From NCBI GenBank assembly GCA_903917505.1, contig CAIXAY010000213.1, positions 1 to 6,064 of the forward strand: DNA of 6,064 nt. The letters are read 5' to 3'. Below the pieces are notes generated by a model, which made no database searches, was not told where the DNA came from, and was given only the letters and a program-made list of their open reading frames with translations. Positions within the stretch are counted from its first letter, which is position 1. Each line of letters opens with the position of its first letter. A program made the translations under genes and the position numbers. Source of the stretch: an uncultured beta proteobacterium (lineage in GTDB: Bacteria; Pseudomonadota; Gammaproteobacteria; Burkholderiales; Rhodocyclaceae). Positions 1 through 6,064 of the stretch are shown in pieces.

Positions 1-1
1 G

Positions 2-1297
2 GCATCTCTGCCGTTCAAGCTGACCGGCGCGCAGCAGCGCGTGATCGGCGAGATCAGCGCCGATCTCACGCAGCCTTGCCCGATGCAACGCCTGCTGCAA
101 GGCGATGTCGGCAGCGGCAAGACCATCGTCGCCGCGCTGGCCGCGTGTCAAGCGATCGAAGCTGGCTACCAGGTGGCTTTCATGGCGCCGACCGAGATCC
201 TCGCCGAACAGCATTACCTCAAGCTGTGCGGCTGGTTCGCGCCGCTCGGCATCGAAGTCGGGTGGTTGACCGGCAGCCTGAAGAAAGCCGCCAAGCAGGC
301 GGCGCAGCGCCAGGTGGCAAACAGCGCACAACTCATCGTCGGCACGCACGCGCTGATCCAGGAGGGCGTGGACTTCGCGCGCCTGGGCTTGGCCATCGTC
401 GATGAGCAGCACCGCTTCGGCGTCGCGCAGCGGCTCGAGCTGCGCAAGAAAGGTGTCAAAAGCGCGGGCGCCCTGCCGCCGCACCAGTTGATGATGTCGG
501 CGACGCCGATTCCGCGCACGCTGGCGATGAGCTATTACGCCGACCTCGACGTCTCGGTGCTCGACGAGTTGCCGCCTGGGCGCCGGCCGATCCGCACCAA
601 GCTCGTCGCCGATACGCGCCGCGCCGAAGTGATTGCCCGCGTGCGCGGCGCCATCGCCGCCGGTCGGCAGGCCTACTGGGTCTGCCCGCTGATCGAGGAA
701 TCGGAAAAGCTGCAGCTGCAAACCGCGCTCGATACGCACGCCGCGCTCTCCGCCGAACTGTCCGGCCTGCGCATCGGCCTCGTGCACGGGCGCCTGAAAA
801 TCGATGAAAAAGCCGCGGCGATGGCCGCGTTCGCCGCCGGGCAATGCGACGTGCTGGTGGCCACGACCGTGATCGAGGTCGGCGTCGACGTGCCCAACGC
901 CAGCCTGATGGTCATCGAGCATGCCGAGCGTTTCGGCCTGTCGCAATTGCACCAGTTGCGCGGCCGAGTCGGGCGCGGCGAGCACGATTCGGTGTGCGTG
1001 CTGCTCTATCAGGGGCCGCTCTCGGAAACCGCGCGGGCGCGCCTGAAAATAATTTTCGAGAATACCGACGGCTTCGAGATCGCGCGCCACGACCTGCATC
1101 TGCGCGGCCCCGGCGAGTTTGTCGGCAGCCGCCAGTCGGGCGTGCCGCTGTTGCGCTACGCCGATCTCGAAAGCGACGCGGACCTTGTCGAACTGGCGCG
1201 CGGCATGGCCGAACGACTGCTGCGCGAGGCGCCCGGGCGGGTCAGGCAGCATCTAACGCGCTGGCTCGGCAGCCGCGAAGAACTGCTCAAGGCCTGA
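2..1297 (+). CDS. recG: ATP-dependent DNA helicase RecG, C-terminal part (5' truncated by window edge)
   Basis: RecG is a cytoplasmic superfamily 2 helicase that binds stalled replication forks and branched DNA and drives fork reversal and Holliday-junction migration in recombinational repair. The frame is already open at base 2 (LPFKLTGAQQRVIGEI), so the N-terminal wedge domain lies upstream; an apparent start at 41 is an internal valine codon. Of 431 visible residues, the helicase motifs come in order: Walker A GDVGSGKT (residues 34-41), APTEILAEQH (motif Ia), DEQH Walker B (134-137), SATP (motif III, from 166), TTVIEVGVDVPNA (motif V, from about 289), QLRGRVGRG (motif VI, from 318). The RecG-specific TRG-type motif HDLHLRGPGEFVGSRQSG follows from about 363 and separates it from Mfd and PriA. 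RecG is usually near 690 residues, so somewhat over half is present. It ends in TGA and looks intact. The following gene lies about 200 bases away and is probably not co-transcribed by design. Confidence 0.97.
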   Translation, partial: ASLPFKLTGAQQRVIGEISADLTQPCPMQRLLQGDVGSGKTIVAALAACQAIEAGYQVAFMAPTEILAEQHYLKLCGWFAPLGIEVGWLTGSLKKAAKQAAQRQVANSAQLIVGTHALIQEGVDFARLGLAIVDEQHRFGVAQRLELRKKGVKSAGALPPHQLMMSATPIPRTLAMSYYADLDVSVLDELPPGRRPIRTKLVADTRRAEVIARVRGAIAAGRQAYWVCPLIEESEKLQLQTALDTHAALSAELSGLRIGLVHGRLKIDEKAAAMAAFAAGQCDVLVATTVIEVGVDVPNASLMVIEHAERFGLSQLHQLRGRVGRGEHDSVCVLLYQGPLSETARARLKIIFENTDGFEIARHDLHLRGPGEFVGSRQSGVPLLRYADLESDADLVELARGMAERLLREAPGRVRQHLTRWLGSREELLKA

Positions 1298-1337
1298 ACT
1301 CTTCCGGCAACAGGAAAGTCAATGACATTGTCAAGTC

Positions 1338-1361
1338 AGCCGGCGCTCGGCGCGGCCGGCT
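1338..1361 (+). terminator. Weak GC hairpin downstream of recG
   Basis: AGCCGGC at 1338-1344 pairs perfectly with GCCGGCT at 1355-1361 across a 10-base loop, 41 bases after the recG stop. No T-run follows, so it is not a canonical intrinsic terminator. It could be a 3'-end stabilising hairpin, or chance in GC-rich DNA. Confidence 0.25.
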
Positions 1362-1486
1362 GTCCTCGTCACGAACCATTCTTCGTATGCAAATGGCATG
1401 TTTAGGTCTAGTATTGAGTCCAGGAACTCGCAACTTTCCGATGGATTTGCCGGCGACCCGGTAAACAGCTGCTCTCCAACCCGCGC

Positions 1487-1490
1487 GGAG
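1487..1490 (+). promoter_or_regulatory. Ribosome binding site for the GTG-started ORF at 1499
   Basis: GGAG at 1487-1490 lies 8 bases before the GTG at 1499. This good Shine-Dalgarno spacing supports the GTG start, and the residues that follow (NLFHKMLVAP) match the usual beginning of a chemoreceptor. Confidence 0.6.
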
Positions 1491-1498
1491 ACAAGACG

Positions 1499-1915
1499 GT
1501 GAATCTCTTCCACAAGATGCTCGTGGCGCCGCCGGTTTCGGCCCTCCTTCTGCTGCTGCTCTGGGCAGTCAGCTACCAGTTGATGGATACGACGGCGCTC
1601 GCCGTATTGATTTTGGCCACCTTCGGATCAATCGGCGCGGGTTTCGCAATGGCGCGAGGAATTTCTCGTCGTGTGGCGCAGGTGACCACCGCGACGCGCC
1701 GCATCGCCGCAGGCGACCTGCAAAAGGATATTTCGCGCGAGGGCGATGACGAAGTCGCCGAGATACTGGAAGCGCTGCATGGCATGCAGGGCCGCGGATG
1801 GGTCGATTATCAATTCATGGATCCGATCTCGAAAAAGGTCAGGCAGAAGTCCGGTTATTCGGTGCGCCTGCCCGGGTATGATGTCGTCATCGCCGTCGGC
1901 ATCTACAAGGACTAG
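1499..1915 (+). CDS. Short chimeric membrane protein: two TM helices, HAMP domain, C-terminal tail of a Cache domain (chemoreceptor remnant?)
   Basis: 138 residues, GTG start with GGAG 8 bases upstream. Residues 1-10 (NLFHKMLVAP) and a hydrophobic helix at about 9-28 look like the start of a methyl-accepting chemotaxis protein. Only about four residues (MDTT) separate it from a second helix at about 33-51, so the usual ~150-residue periplasmic sensor is absent. A HAMP domain follows (about 52-97: ARGISRRV, RRIAAGDL, DDEVAEILEALHGMQ). Instead of a methylation and signalling domain, the protein continues at 98 with GRGWVDYQFMDP and ends PGYDVVIAVGIYKD, matching the C-terminal end of single-Cache (sCache_2) domains, here without their N-terminal half. 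That placement is topologically odd, since Cache domains act outside the membrane and this piece would be cytoplasmic. I infer a recombination or deletion product of receptor and Cache genes; it may be non-functional. No CheA/CheW coupling region is present. The open frame and RBS are clear; function is unknown. Confidence 0.65.
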   Translation: MNLFHKMLVAPPVSALLLLLLWAVSYQLMDTTALAVLILATFGSIGAGFAMARGISRRVAQVTTATRRIAAGDLQKDISREGDDEVAEILEALHGMQGRGWVDYQFMDPISKKVRQKSGYSVRLPGYDVVIAVGIYKD

Positions 1916-2129
1916 CCGGGTCCGTTCGGCGCGAAGAGATTGCGTGGGCCGATCCCGGTCCGACCCGAGGCGCTTGTGCCGGGGCCGATCGGCGGCAACA
2001 ACAGCCCGGAACCTCACCCGAACGTCACGCTTGCCTGGTGCCGGTGTTTCCACTACCCTTTGCCATTCCAGCTGGCCTCGTCGTCGCCGGCTTTCCCGCA
2101 GAGCGCCAATTCCCGGATCGTGAGCATCC
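1916..2129. other. Intergenic spacer upstream of cheB
   Basis: 214 bases with no supported gene. It holds a 9-bp direct repeat GGGCCGATC (1946-1954 and 1982-1990) that may be chance. Translations in all three + frames resemble no domain I know. I saw no convincing promoter, although cheB presumably needs one here or must be read from the upstream ORF. Confidence 0.5.
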
Positions 2130-3218
2130 ATGGCTGACAAGATCAAAGTCATGATCGTCGATGACTCGGCCGTCGTGCGCCAGGTGGTCGCTGCGGCGCT
2201 GGCCGGCGATCCGGGCATCGAGGTCATCGCCACCGCCTCGGACCCGATCTTCGCGTTGCAGAAAATGCAAACCCGCTGGCCCGACGTCCTGGTGATCGAC
2301 ATCGAGATGCCGCGCATGGACGGCATCACCTTTCTCAAGAAGATCATGGCCGAACACCCGACGCCGGTCGTCGTCTGTTCCTCGCTCGCCGAGGAGGGCG
2401 CGCAGGCGACTTTCGAGGCCATGGCCGCCGGCGCGATCGCGATCATCACCAAGCCCAAACTTGGGCTCAAGAGTTTCCTCGAAGACGCCTCCAACGATAT
2501 CGTGCAGGCCGTGCGCAGCGCCGCGCGCGCCAATATGCGCGCGGTGCGCAGCGAATCTGCGGCGCCGCACCAGGCCGAGCCCGCTCGCGCCAGGCTCGAC
2601 GCCGATGCCGTGCTCAGCGCCGGCAGCCGGGCCCTCGCGCACACCACCGACCAGGTCGTGGCGATCGGCACCTCGACCGGCGGCACGCAGGCGCTCGAAG
2701 CCGTGCTCACCAGGTTGCCGGCGACCAGCCTGGGCATCGTCATCGTCCAGCACATGCCGGAAAAATTCACCGCGATGTTCGCGCAGCGCCTGAACGAGCT
2801 GTGCCAGATCGAGGTGCGCGAGGCGCGCAACGGCGACCGGGTGATTCCTGGCCTGGCGCTGATCGCGCCGGGCGGGCGGCACATGATGCTCAAGCGCAAC
2901 GGCGCGCAATATGCGGTCGAAGTCATCGACGGGCCGCTGGTCAACCGGCACAAGCCTTCGGTCGACGTGCTGTTCCGTTCGGTGGCCAAATTCGCCGGCA
3001 GCAATGCGCTCGGCATCATCATGACTGGCATGGGCGACGACGGCGCGCGCGGCATGAAGGAAATGCACGACGCCGGCGCTAAGACGATCGCCCAGGACGA
3101 AGCGAGCTGCGTCGTTTTCGGCATGCCCAAGGAGGCGATCAAGCTCGGCGGTGCCGAGCAGACGATGGCGCTGGGGCAGATTCCGGCGGCGATTGTCAAT
3201 TACGGGAATGGAGGCTGA
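2130..3218 (+). CDS. cheB: Chemotaxis response regulator protein-glutamate methylesterase CheB
   Basis: CheB hydrolyses glutamyl methyl esters on chemoreceptors (and deamidates some glutamines), giving adaptation opposite to CheR; CheA phosphorylates it. The 362 residues are close to family length. The receiver domain spans about 5-125: acidic pair D11-D12, phospho-acceptor D57 in [12 protein letters not shown]84, and K108 in TKP. After a linker rich in Ala and Arg, the methylesterase domain (about 174-360) has nucleophile S182 in GTSTGG, H208 in QHMPEKFT, and D304 in [11 protein letters not shown], corresponding to the known Ser-His-Asp triad of enteric Che[12 protein letters not shown] (274-284) is also typical. 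ATG 2130 is the first start after an in-frame TGA at 2121; the Shine-Dalgarno is weak (GAG, 5 bases upstream). The HDOD gene follows after 4 bases. Neither cheD nor cheR, common partners, adjoins it. All key residues are present, so it should be active. Confidence 0.96.
   Translation: MADKIKVMIVDDSAVVRQVVAAALAGDPGIEVIATASDPIFALQKMQTRWPDVLVIDIEMPRMDGITFLKKIMAEHPTPVVVCSSLAEEGAQATFEAMAAGAIAIITKPKLGLKSFLEDASNDIVQAVRSAARANMRAVRSESAAPHQAEPARARLDADAVLSAGSRALAHTTDQVVAIGTSTGGTQALEAVLTRLPATSLGIVIVQHMPEKFTAMFAQRLNELCQIEVREARNGDRVIPGLALIAPGGRHMMLKRNGAQYAVEVIDGPLVNRHKPSVDVLFRSVAKFAGSNALGIIMTGMGDDGARGMKEMHDAGAKTIAQDEASCVVFGMPKEAIKLGGAEQTMALGQIPAAIVNYGNGG
3210..3214 (+). promoter_or_regulatory. Ribosome binding site for the HDOD gene, inside the end of cheB
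   Basis: GGAGG at 3210-3214 immediately precedes the cheB stop (TGA 3216-3218) and lies 8 bases before ATG 3223. This favours 3223 over the in-frame ATG at 3208, which would overlap cheB, and suggests translational coupling of the two genes. Confidence 0.65.
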
Positions 3219-3222
3219 GGCA

Positions 3223-4059
3223 ATGGACGTTCAGGCTGCGTTGGATGCAATTGCCGCCGAGGCCGCACGCGGCGACCTGGTGTTCACCACCCATGCCGAT
3301 ATCGCCCTGCGCGTGCAGCGGGCGCTCGAAGATCCCGATTGCTCGATCGAGCGGCTGAGCAAGCTGATCGCCGCCGAGCCTATCCTCGCGGCGAGGATCG
3401 TCAGCATGGCCAATTCGGCGGCCTACAATCCTGCTGGCCGGGAAATCTCCGGCGTCGGGCAGGCCGTCGCCCGGCTAGGTTTCAAGACCCTGCACACGCT
3501 GACCATGGCCGTCGTCGTGCGTCAGATGCAGGAAATGTCAGGTAGCGCCGAGCAGAGAGACCTGGCGCGGCGGCTGTGGCAGCACACCACCCATGTCGCC
3601 GCGCTGGCACGCGTCATCGCGCGGCGCGTGACGCGGCAGGACCCGGAAGCGGCTTTTTTCGCCGGCATCGTGCACGAAGTCGGCGGCTTCTATCTGATCG
3701 CCCGGGCCGGCGCCTTTCCCAGCCTGCTCAGCAGCGACCTCTCGCCCTGGCACGGCGAGGGCGAAGCCGCGCTGGGTCGCTCGCTGCTCGGCGCGCTTGG
3801 CGTTCCGGCAACGATCAGCGCTGCGCTTGAAACGCTGTGGCAGGGCTATCTGGCAATGCCGCCACGCAGCCTGGGTGACACGCTGCTGCTCGCCGATCAA
3901 CTGGCGCCGGTCGAGTCGCCGCTCAGCGAACTCGCCGGCATGGGACGCCGCGGCCTGCCCGCCGATCTCGATCTGTCGATCGACGACGCCATGCTCAGCC
4001 GCATCCTTGCCGATTCCGCGGCCGAAGTCGATGCGCTGAGCCACGCCTTGCAGAGCTAG
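3223..4059 (+). CDS. HDOD domain-containing protein, probable signalling partner of cheB
   Basis: 278 residues, ATG 3223 with GGAGG 8 bases upstream, starting 4 bases after cheB ends. One HDOD domain fills about residues 15-215: the early segment around IAAEPILAARIVSMANSAAY (49-68, with the conserved NS pair), then ISGVGQAVARLGFKTL (about 75-90), then LWQHTTHVAALARVIARR (118-135) and AFFAGIVHEVGGFYLI (144-159). At the last site true HD phosphohydrolases carry HD; here it is H151-E152, fitting the family view that HDOD proteins are non-catalytic scaffolds or regulators. The tail (about 215-278) is helical-looking with no named domain. There are no signal peptide or membrane segments, so it should be cytoplasmic. 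HDOD proteins recur near chemotaxis and cyclic-di-GMP genes; the overlap-like coupling to cheB suggests a shared message and related role, but its ligand or partner cannot be read from the sequence. Confidence 0.9.
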   Translation: MDVQAALDAIAAEAARGDLVFTTHADIALRVQRALEDPDCSIERLSKLIAAEPILAARIVSMANSAAYNPAGREISGVGQAVARLGFKTLHTLTMAVVVRQMQEMSGSAEQRDLARRLWQHTTHVAALARVIARRVTRQDPEAAFFAGIVHEVGGFYLIARAGAFPSLLSSDLSPWHGEGEAALGRSLLGALGVPATISAALETLWQGYLAMPPRSLGDTLLLADQLAPVESPLSELAGMGRRGLPADLDLSIDDAMLSRILADSAAEVDALSHALQS

Positions 4060-4087
4060 GAAAGCGCCGGCCACGCCCGACATCCGT

Positions 4088-4112
4088 CGCGGCGGCTTCA
4101 ACCGGCGTCGCG
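4088..4112 (+). terminator. Weak hairpin downstream of the HDOD gene
   Basis: CGCGGCG (4088-4094) can pair with CGTCGCG (4106-4112) including one G-T pair, across an 11-base loop, 28 bases after the HDOD stop. Only a short pyrimidine stretch (CGTCTTTCCC) follows, so it is at best a poor intrinsic terminator for the cheB-HDOD message. Confidence 0.2.
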
Positions 4113-4254
4113 ATCCGTCTTTCCCTGGCCGCTGCGGCGCTGCGATCTCGCGGGGCCGCATTCGCCATGCGCATTCGCCGGGCAGATTTTCGGGCTCATT
4201 GCCCCGATCCGGCCCGCACGGCGCCCCGATCATCGCGCCCATTATGCCGAGGGT

Positions 4255-4268
4255 ATATTTGCAAATAT
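4255..4268. promoter_or_regulatory. Perfect 14-bp palindrome, possible operator
   Basis: ATATTTGCAAATAT reads identically on both strands. It sits 8 bases upstream of an extended -10 promoter-like element, covering where the -35 contacts would fall, inside an abrupt AT-rich island in GC-rich DNA. This is the geometry of an operator for a dimeric regulator. No matching regulator is visible in the window, so the role is inferred. Confidence 0.4.
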
Positions 4269-4273
4269 GTCTA

Positions 4274-4282
4274 TGGTATACT
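4274..4282 (+). promoter_or_regulatory. Putative extended -10 sigma-70-type promoter for the sensor gene
   Basis: TGGTATACT matches the extended -10 pattern TGn-TATAaT with one mismatch. A -35 at standard 17-base spacing would be TATATT (4254-4259), which is poor; TTGCAA (4259-4264) is better in sequence but only 12 bases away. Extended -10 promoters tolerate a weak -35. The predicted start near 4289 leaves a leader of about 118 bases before ATG 4407. Confidence 0.45.
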
Positions 4283-4291
4283 AGCGGCTGT

Positions 4292-4303
4292 CGGGTTCGC
4301 CCG
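4292..4303 (+). other. Small leader hairpin with UUCG tetraloop
   Basis: CGGG-TTCG-CCCG forms a four-pair stem with a UUCG-type loop, just after the predicted transcription start. Such loops are very stable; it might protect the 5' end of the message. It is short enough to be chance. Confidence 0.2.
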
Positions 4304-4838
4304 CCACGAAACGAGATTTTGTCATGCCCTGCCTGTTTTCAGCGAGTAATTTTTTCTTGCGCCGGTCCTGCGGCACATTGCCCAAGGCCGGGGCGTCTAG
4401 GCCAAGATGCGCGCGCACAGCAGCGTCTTCCATCATGCCGTACCGTCACGGCAATATCGCACCCTGCTCAACCTCGGCGTGGCGCTGATCGCCATGGTCG
4501 CCATCCTCGCGGCGCTCTTGACGCTGGAGCATTCGCATAATGAAGCCGAGTCACGCGCCATCCTGACGACGCGAAATCTCGCCAAGTCGATCGCCCAGAC
4601 CGTCAGCAGCCAGCTCGACACCATCGATATCGCCCTGCGCGCATCAACCCGGGAAATCGGCCGGCAGATTGCCAGCGGCCGGGTCGACAAGGAATCGATT
4701 TCGGCGCTGCTCGCCGAGCAGCGCGAGCGCATTCCCGCGGTTGCCAACTTCCGGGCGACGGACGCCGAGGGCGTCGTCTACGGGCCGGACACCGCGTCAA
4801 CAATCAACATTTCCGACCGCGGACATTTCAACCGGTTG

Positions 4839-4848
4839 CGCGCCGATG
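4839..4848 (+). other. Frame change and probable small deletion in the sensor gene
   Basis: Up to about 4847 the frame starting at 4407 gives sensible dCache sequence (NISDRGHFNRLRAD); from 4840 the next frame does (APMLGRISNQWV). The two readings overlap on GCGCCGAT (4840-4847). The frame step equals a net deletion of 3n+2 bases or insertion of 3n+1. Confidence 0.7.
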
Positions 4849-4875
4849 CTGGGCCGCATCAGCAACCAATGGGTG

Positions 4876-4878
4876 TGA
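4876..4878 (+). other. In-frame TGA stop in the sensor gene
   Basis: In the frame that encodes the rest of the sensor, TGA falls between QWV and SFARRIDLP. Related dCache proteins usually have a hydrophobic residue here. No residue is lost around it, so a single base substitution suffices to explain it. Confidence 0.75.
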
Positions 4879-6064
4879 TCCTTCGCGCGGCGCATCGATC
4901 TGCCCGACGGATCGTTTGGCGGCGTCGTCTTTGCCACGCTGGCGATCGACGAACTCGAGAAAATGTTTGCGCAAATCAAGCTGGCTGCCAACAGTTCCAT
5001 CGCGCTGCGCGACGCCGACCTGCGCCTGGTCGCGCGTTATGCCGGCCCGCACGCCGACAACCTGGCGCGCAGCGAGAAGCGGATGTCGGACGGTTTTCGC
5101 CAGGTCTTCGAAGGCAATCCGCTGGAAGGCAGCTACGCCAGCGGCACCAGCGGTGTCGACGGGATCAACCGGCTGTTTTCCTATCACCGCGACGCAAAAT
5201 ACGGCTTCCTCGTCAATGTCGGCATCGATCGCGATTCGGCATTCGCCGATTGTCGCAGGCAGGCGTGGACCGTCTCGGGGCTGGTGTCCGTTTTTATCCT
5301 GGCGACGCTGATCTTCGCGCACCTGATCGGCTGCGCCTGGCGGCGGCAGGAGAACGCCGCGGCATCGTTCGAGGAAGCGCAGAAGATCGCGCGCATCGGC
5401 CACTATCGCTACGACTTGAAGAGCGGGCGCTGGATCAGTTCGGAAATTTTCGATCAGATCTCCGGCATCGATCCCGACTTTGTGCGCAATGCCGGAAGCT
5501 GGGTCGAACTGGCCGCTCCCGACTGTCGCGATGCGCGCCACGCCGAAATCCACGATGTCATCGTGCGGGGCGAGGCCGGCGAAAGCGAGTACCGCATTAT
5601 CCGCCGCTCGGATGGTCGCGAGCGCTGGGTGTATAGCAAGGCGAAAATGCAGTTCGCGGCGGATGGCAGCCCGCGCCCGGTGGTGGGGACGGTGCAGGAC
5701 ATCACCGCCCGAAAACGCGCGGAATCGGATCTGCGCGTCGCCGCGATGGCCTTCGATTCGCAGGAGGCAATGATCATCACCGACAGCAACGCGGTGATCC
5801 TGCGCGTCAATCGGGCGTTCACCGAGAACACCGACTACAGTATCGATGACGTCGTCGGCCGGACGCCGCGAATGTTCAAGACCGGTCGCCACGACGCCGA
5901 ATTCTATCGCGCCATGTGGGAGAGCATCACGCGCACCGGCGGCTGGCAGGGCGAAATCTGGGACCGGCGCAAGGACGGCAGGGAATATCAGAAGTGGCTA
6001 ACGATCTCGGCGGTGAAGGACGACGAGGGTGTGGTCACCCATTACATGGGCGCGCAGTACGACA
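4879..6064 (+). CDS. Open C-terminal reading frame of the broken sensor: second half of dCache, TM helix, two PAS domains (3' truncated by window edge)
   Basis: This frame stays open for 395 codons to the right edge. It encodes the distal dCache half (4891 to about 5250: SFGGVVFATLAIDELEKMF, LRDADLRLVARY, GFLVNVGIDRDSAF), TM helix 2 (about 5266-5340), a first PAS_3-like domain (about 5374-5724: ARIGHYRYDL, ending VVGTVQDITARKRAE), and a second PAS (from about 5737: AMAFDSQEAMIITDSNAVIL, VNRAFTENTDYS, WQGEIWDRRKDGREY, VVTHYMGAQYD). The long wording of the second PAS is the kind that normally precedes GGDEF and often EAL domains making or degrading cyclic-di-GMP; those lie beyond the window. 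The first internal ATG is at 4963, inside dCache and with no evident RBS, so independent expression is doubtful and would lack the first TM helix. Codon use matches the neighbouring genes, so the break seems recent. It is a fragment of the gene starting at 4407. Confidence 0.8.

Larger units (their letters stand above)
1298..1498. other. Intergenic spacer between recG and the HAMP/Cache ORF
   Basis: About 200 bases without a convincing gene. It holds a weak hairpin (1338-1361) soon after the recG stop and a less GC-rich stretch around 1375-1440 where a promoter for the next ORF could lie. I could not fit a good -35/-10 pair: TAGTAT at 1409-1414 resembles a -10 box but has no acceptable -35 partner. 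The end of the spacer carries the ribosome binding site of the next ORF. A 60-codon minus-strand open frame here has no recognisable features. Confidence 0.6.
4060..4406. other. Long intergenic region with AT-rich regulatory island
   Basis: 347 bases with no supported gene. The left part is GC-rich with a weak hairpin after the HDOD stop and a 10-bp direct repeat CGCATTCGCC (4157-4166 and 4170-4179). From about 4250 composition switches to AT-rich for roughly 35 bases holding a perfect palindrome and an extended -10 sequence, followed by a small UUCG hairpin (4292-4303) and a T6 run (4350-4355). Open frames crossing the region (for example 4167-4349 and 4199-4540) look like chance. Confidence 0.6.
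4407..6064 (+). pseudogene. dCache-TM-PAS-PAS sensor protein (probably diguanylate cyclase class), broken by a frame change and a stop codon; 3' end outside window
   Basis: This is one gene read in two frames. Frame A runs from ATG 4407, the first start after an in-frame TAG at 4398, with no clear Shine-Dalgarno. It encodes a cytoplasmic N-terminus, TM helix 1 (residues about 20-41, NLGVALIAMVAILAALLTL) and the first half of an extracytoplasmic dCache domain (ARSIAQTV-like helix, NFRATDAEGVVYG, NISDRGHFNRLRAD). Near 4839-4848 the homology jumps to the frame beginning at 4840: APMLGRISNQWV, then TGA at 4876, then SFARRIDLPDGSFGGVVFA and onward without interruption to the edge. The usual dozen or so dCache residues between the FNRLR-like and LGRIS-like segments appear missing, suggesting a deletion. 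Left in frame A, translation runs as nonsense to a stop ending at 5636. I infer a decaying gene; sequencing or assembly error is the alternative. As written, no full-length product can be made. Confidence 0.75.

Noticed and set aside
1394..1408. TGGCATG-like sigma-54 promoter element
   Set aside because: The GG (1395-1396) is followed after ten bases by TC instead of the required GC.
844..1464. 206-codon + strand frame overlapping the end of recG
   Set aside because: Arg/Ala-rich out-of-frame reading of recG; the RecG motifs are in the other frame.
2025..3068. 347-codon minus-strand open frame opposite cheB
   Set aside because: Rich in His, Arg, Asp and Gly as expected for the shadow of a GC-rich gene; no motif seen.
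1628..3199. 523-codon open frame on the minus strand across the HAMP/Cache ORF and cheB
   Set aside because: It is antisense to an unmistakable cheB, shows no recognisable domain and is low-complexity (Ala/Ser/Arg/Thr rich). Long antisense frames are common opposite GC-rich genes.
3538..4242. 234-codon minus-strand open frame over the HDOD gene and spacer
   Set aside because: Shadow of the HDOD gene; no RBS or domain seen.
4284..4304. tRNA T-arm-like GGGTTCGCCC sequence
   Set aside because: The loop is a four-base UUCG on a four-pair stem, not a seven-base T-loop, and no cloverleaf partners exist nearby.
4324..4400. Small open frame MPCLFSASNFF... in the sensor leader, and the T6 run as a terminator
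   Set aside because: No RBS supports the small frame, and no GC stem precedes the T-run at 4350-4355.
4876..4913. TGA read as selenocysteine, with GATCC (4877-4881) and GGATC (4909-4913) as a possible SECIS stem
   Set aside because: The stem is only five pairs, the family has no selenocysteine or cysteine at this site, and a separate frame break lies just upstream.
4848..5636. Continuation of the frame from 4407 to a stop at 5634-5636
   Set aside because: After about 4847 this reading is Arg-rich nonsense while another frame gives clean dCache and PAS domains.
4828..5892. 354-codon minus-strand open frame opposite the sensor gene
   Set aside because: The + strand in this stretch encodes clear dCache and PAS sequence; the antisense product resembles nothing.

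Overview
The window is GC-rich bacterial DNA with strong G/C preference at third codon positions. The protein families and their wording (RecG, CheB, HDOD protein, dCache-PAS sensor) look most like a betaproteobacterium, perhaps Rhodocyclales. This placement is inferred from family resemblance, not from a search. All real genes lie on the + strand; the long minus-strand open frames are shadows of them.

Layout. (1) Bases 2-1297: the C-terminal helicase part of RecG, whose 5' end lies outside the window. (2) 1298-1498: spacer with a weak hairpin. (3) 1499-1915: a 138-residue ORF that appears stitched together: two nearly adjacent membrane helices and a HAMP domain as in a chemoreceptor, followed by the last ~40 residues of a periplasmic Cache domain, with no chemotaxis signalling domain. 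(4) 1916-2129: spacer with no recognisable gene. (5) 2130-3218: cheB, an intact chemotaxis methylesterase/response regulator. (6) 3223-4059: an HDOD-domain protein tightly coupled to cheB. (7) 4060-4406: long spacer with an AT-rich island holding a perfect 14-bp palindrome and an extended -10 promoter-like sequence. (8) 4407 to the right edge: a dCache-TM-PAS-PAS sensor gene, broken in this sequence by a frame change near 4839-4848 and an in-frame TGA at 4876-4878, then open to the edge.

How it fits together. After the housekeeping repair gene, the rest is a signal-transduction neighbourhood. CheB would remove methyl groups from chemoreceptors when phosphorylated, and the HDOD protein is probably translated from the same message. 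The sensor at the right edge belongs to a class that usually ends in GGDEF and often EAL domains (cyclic-di-GMP turnover), but that part is not visible. No cheR, cheD, cheA or cheW is seen, so CheB would depend on partners encoded elsewhere.

I do not see a convincing new system. The points most worth a second look are the chimeric HAMP/Cache ORF, the double lesion in the sensor gene, and the palindrome/promoter island before that gene.
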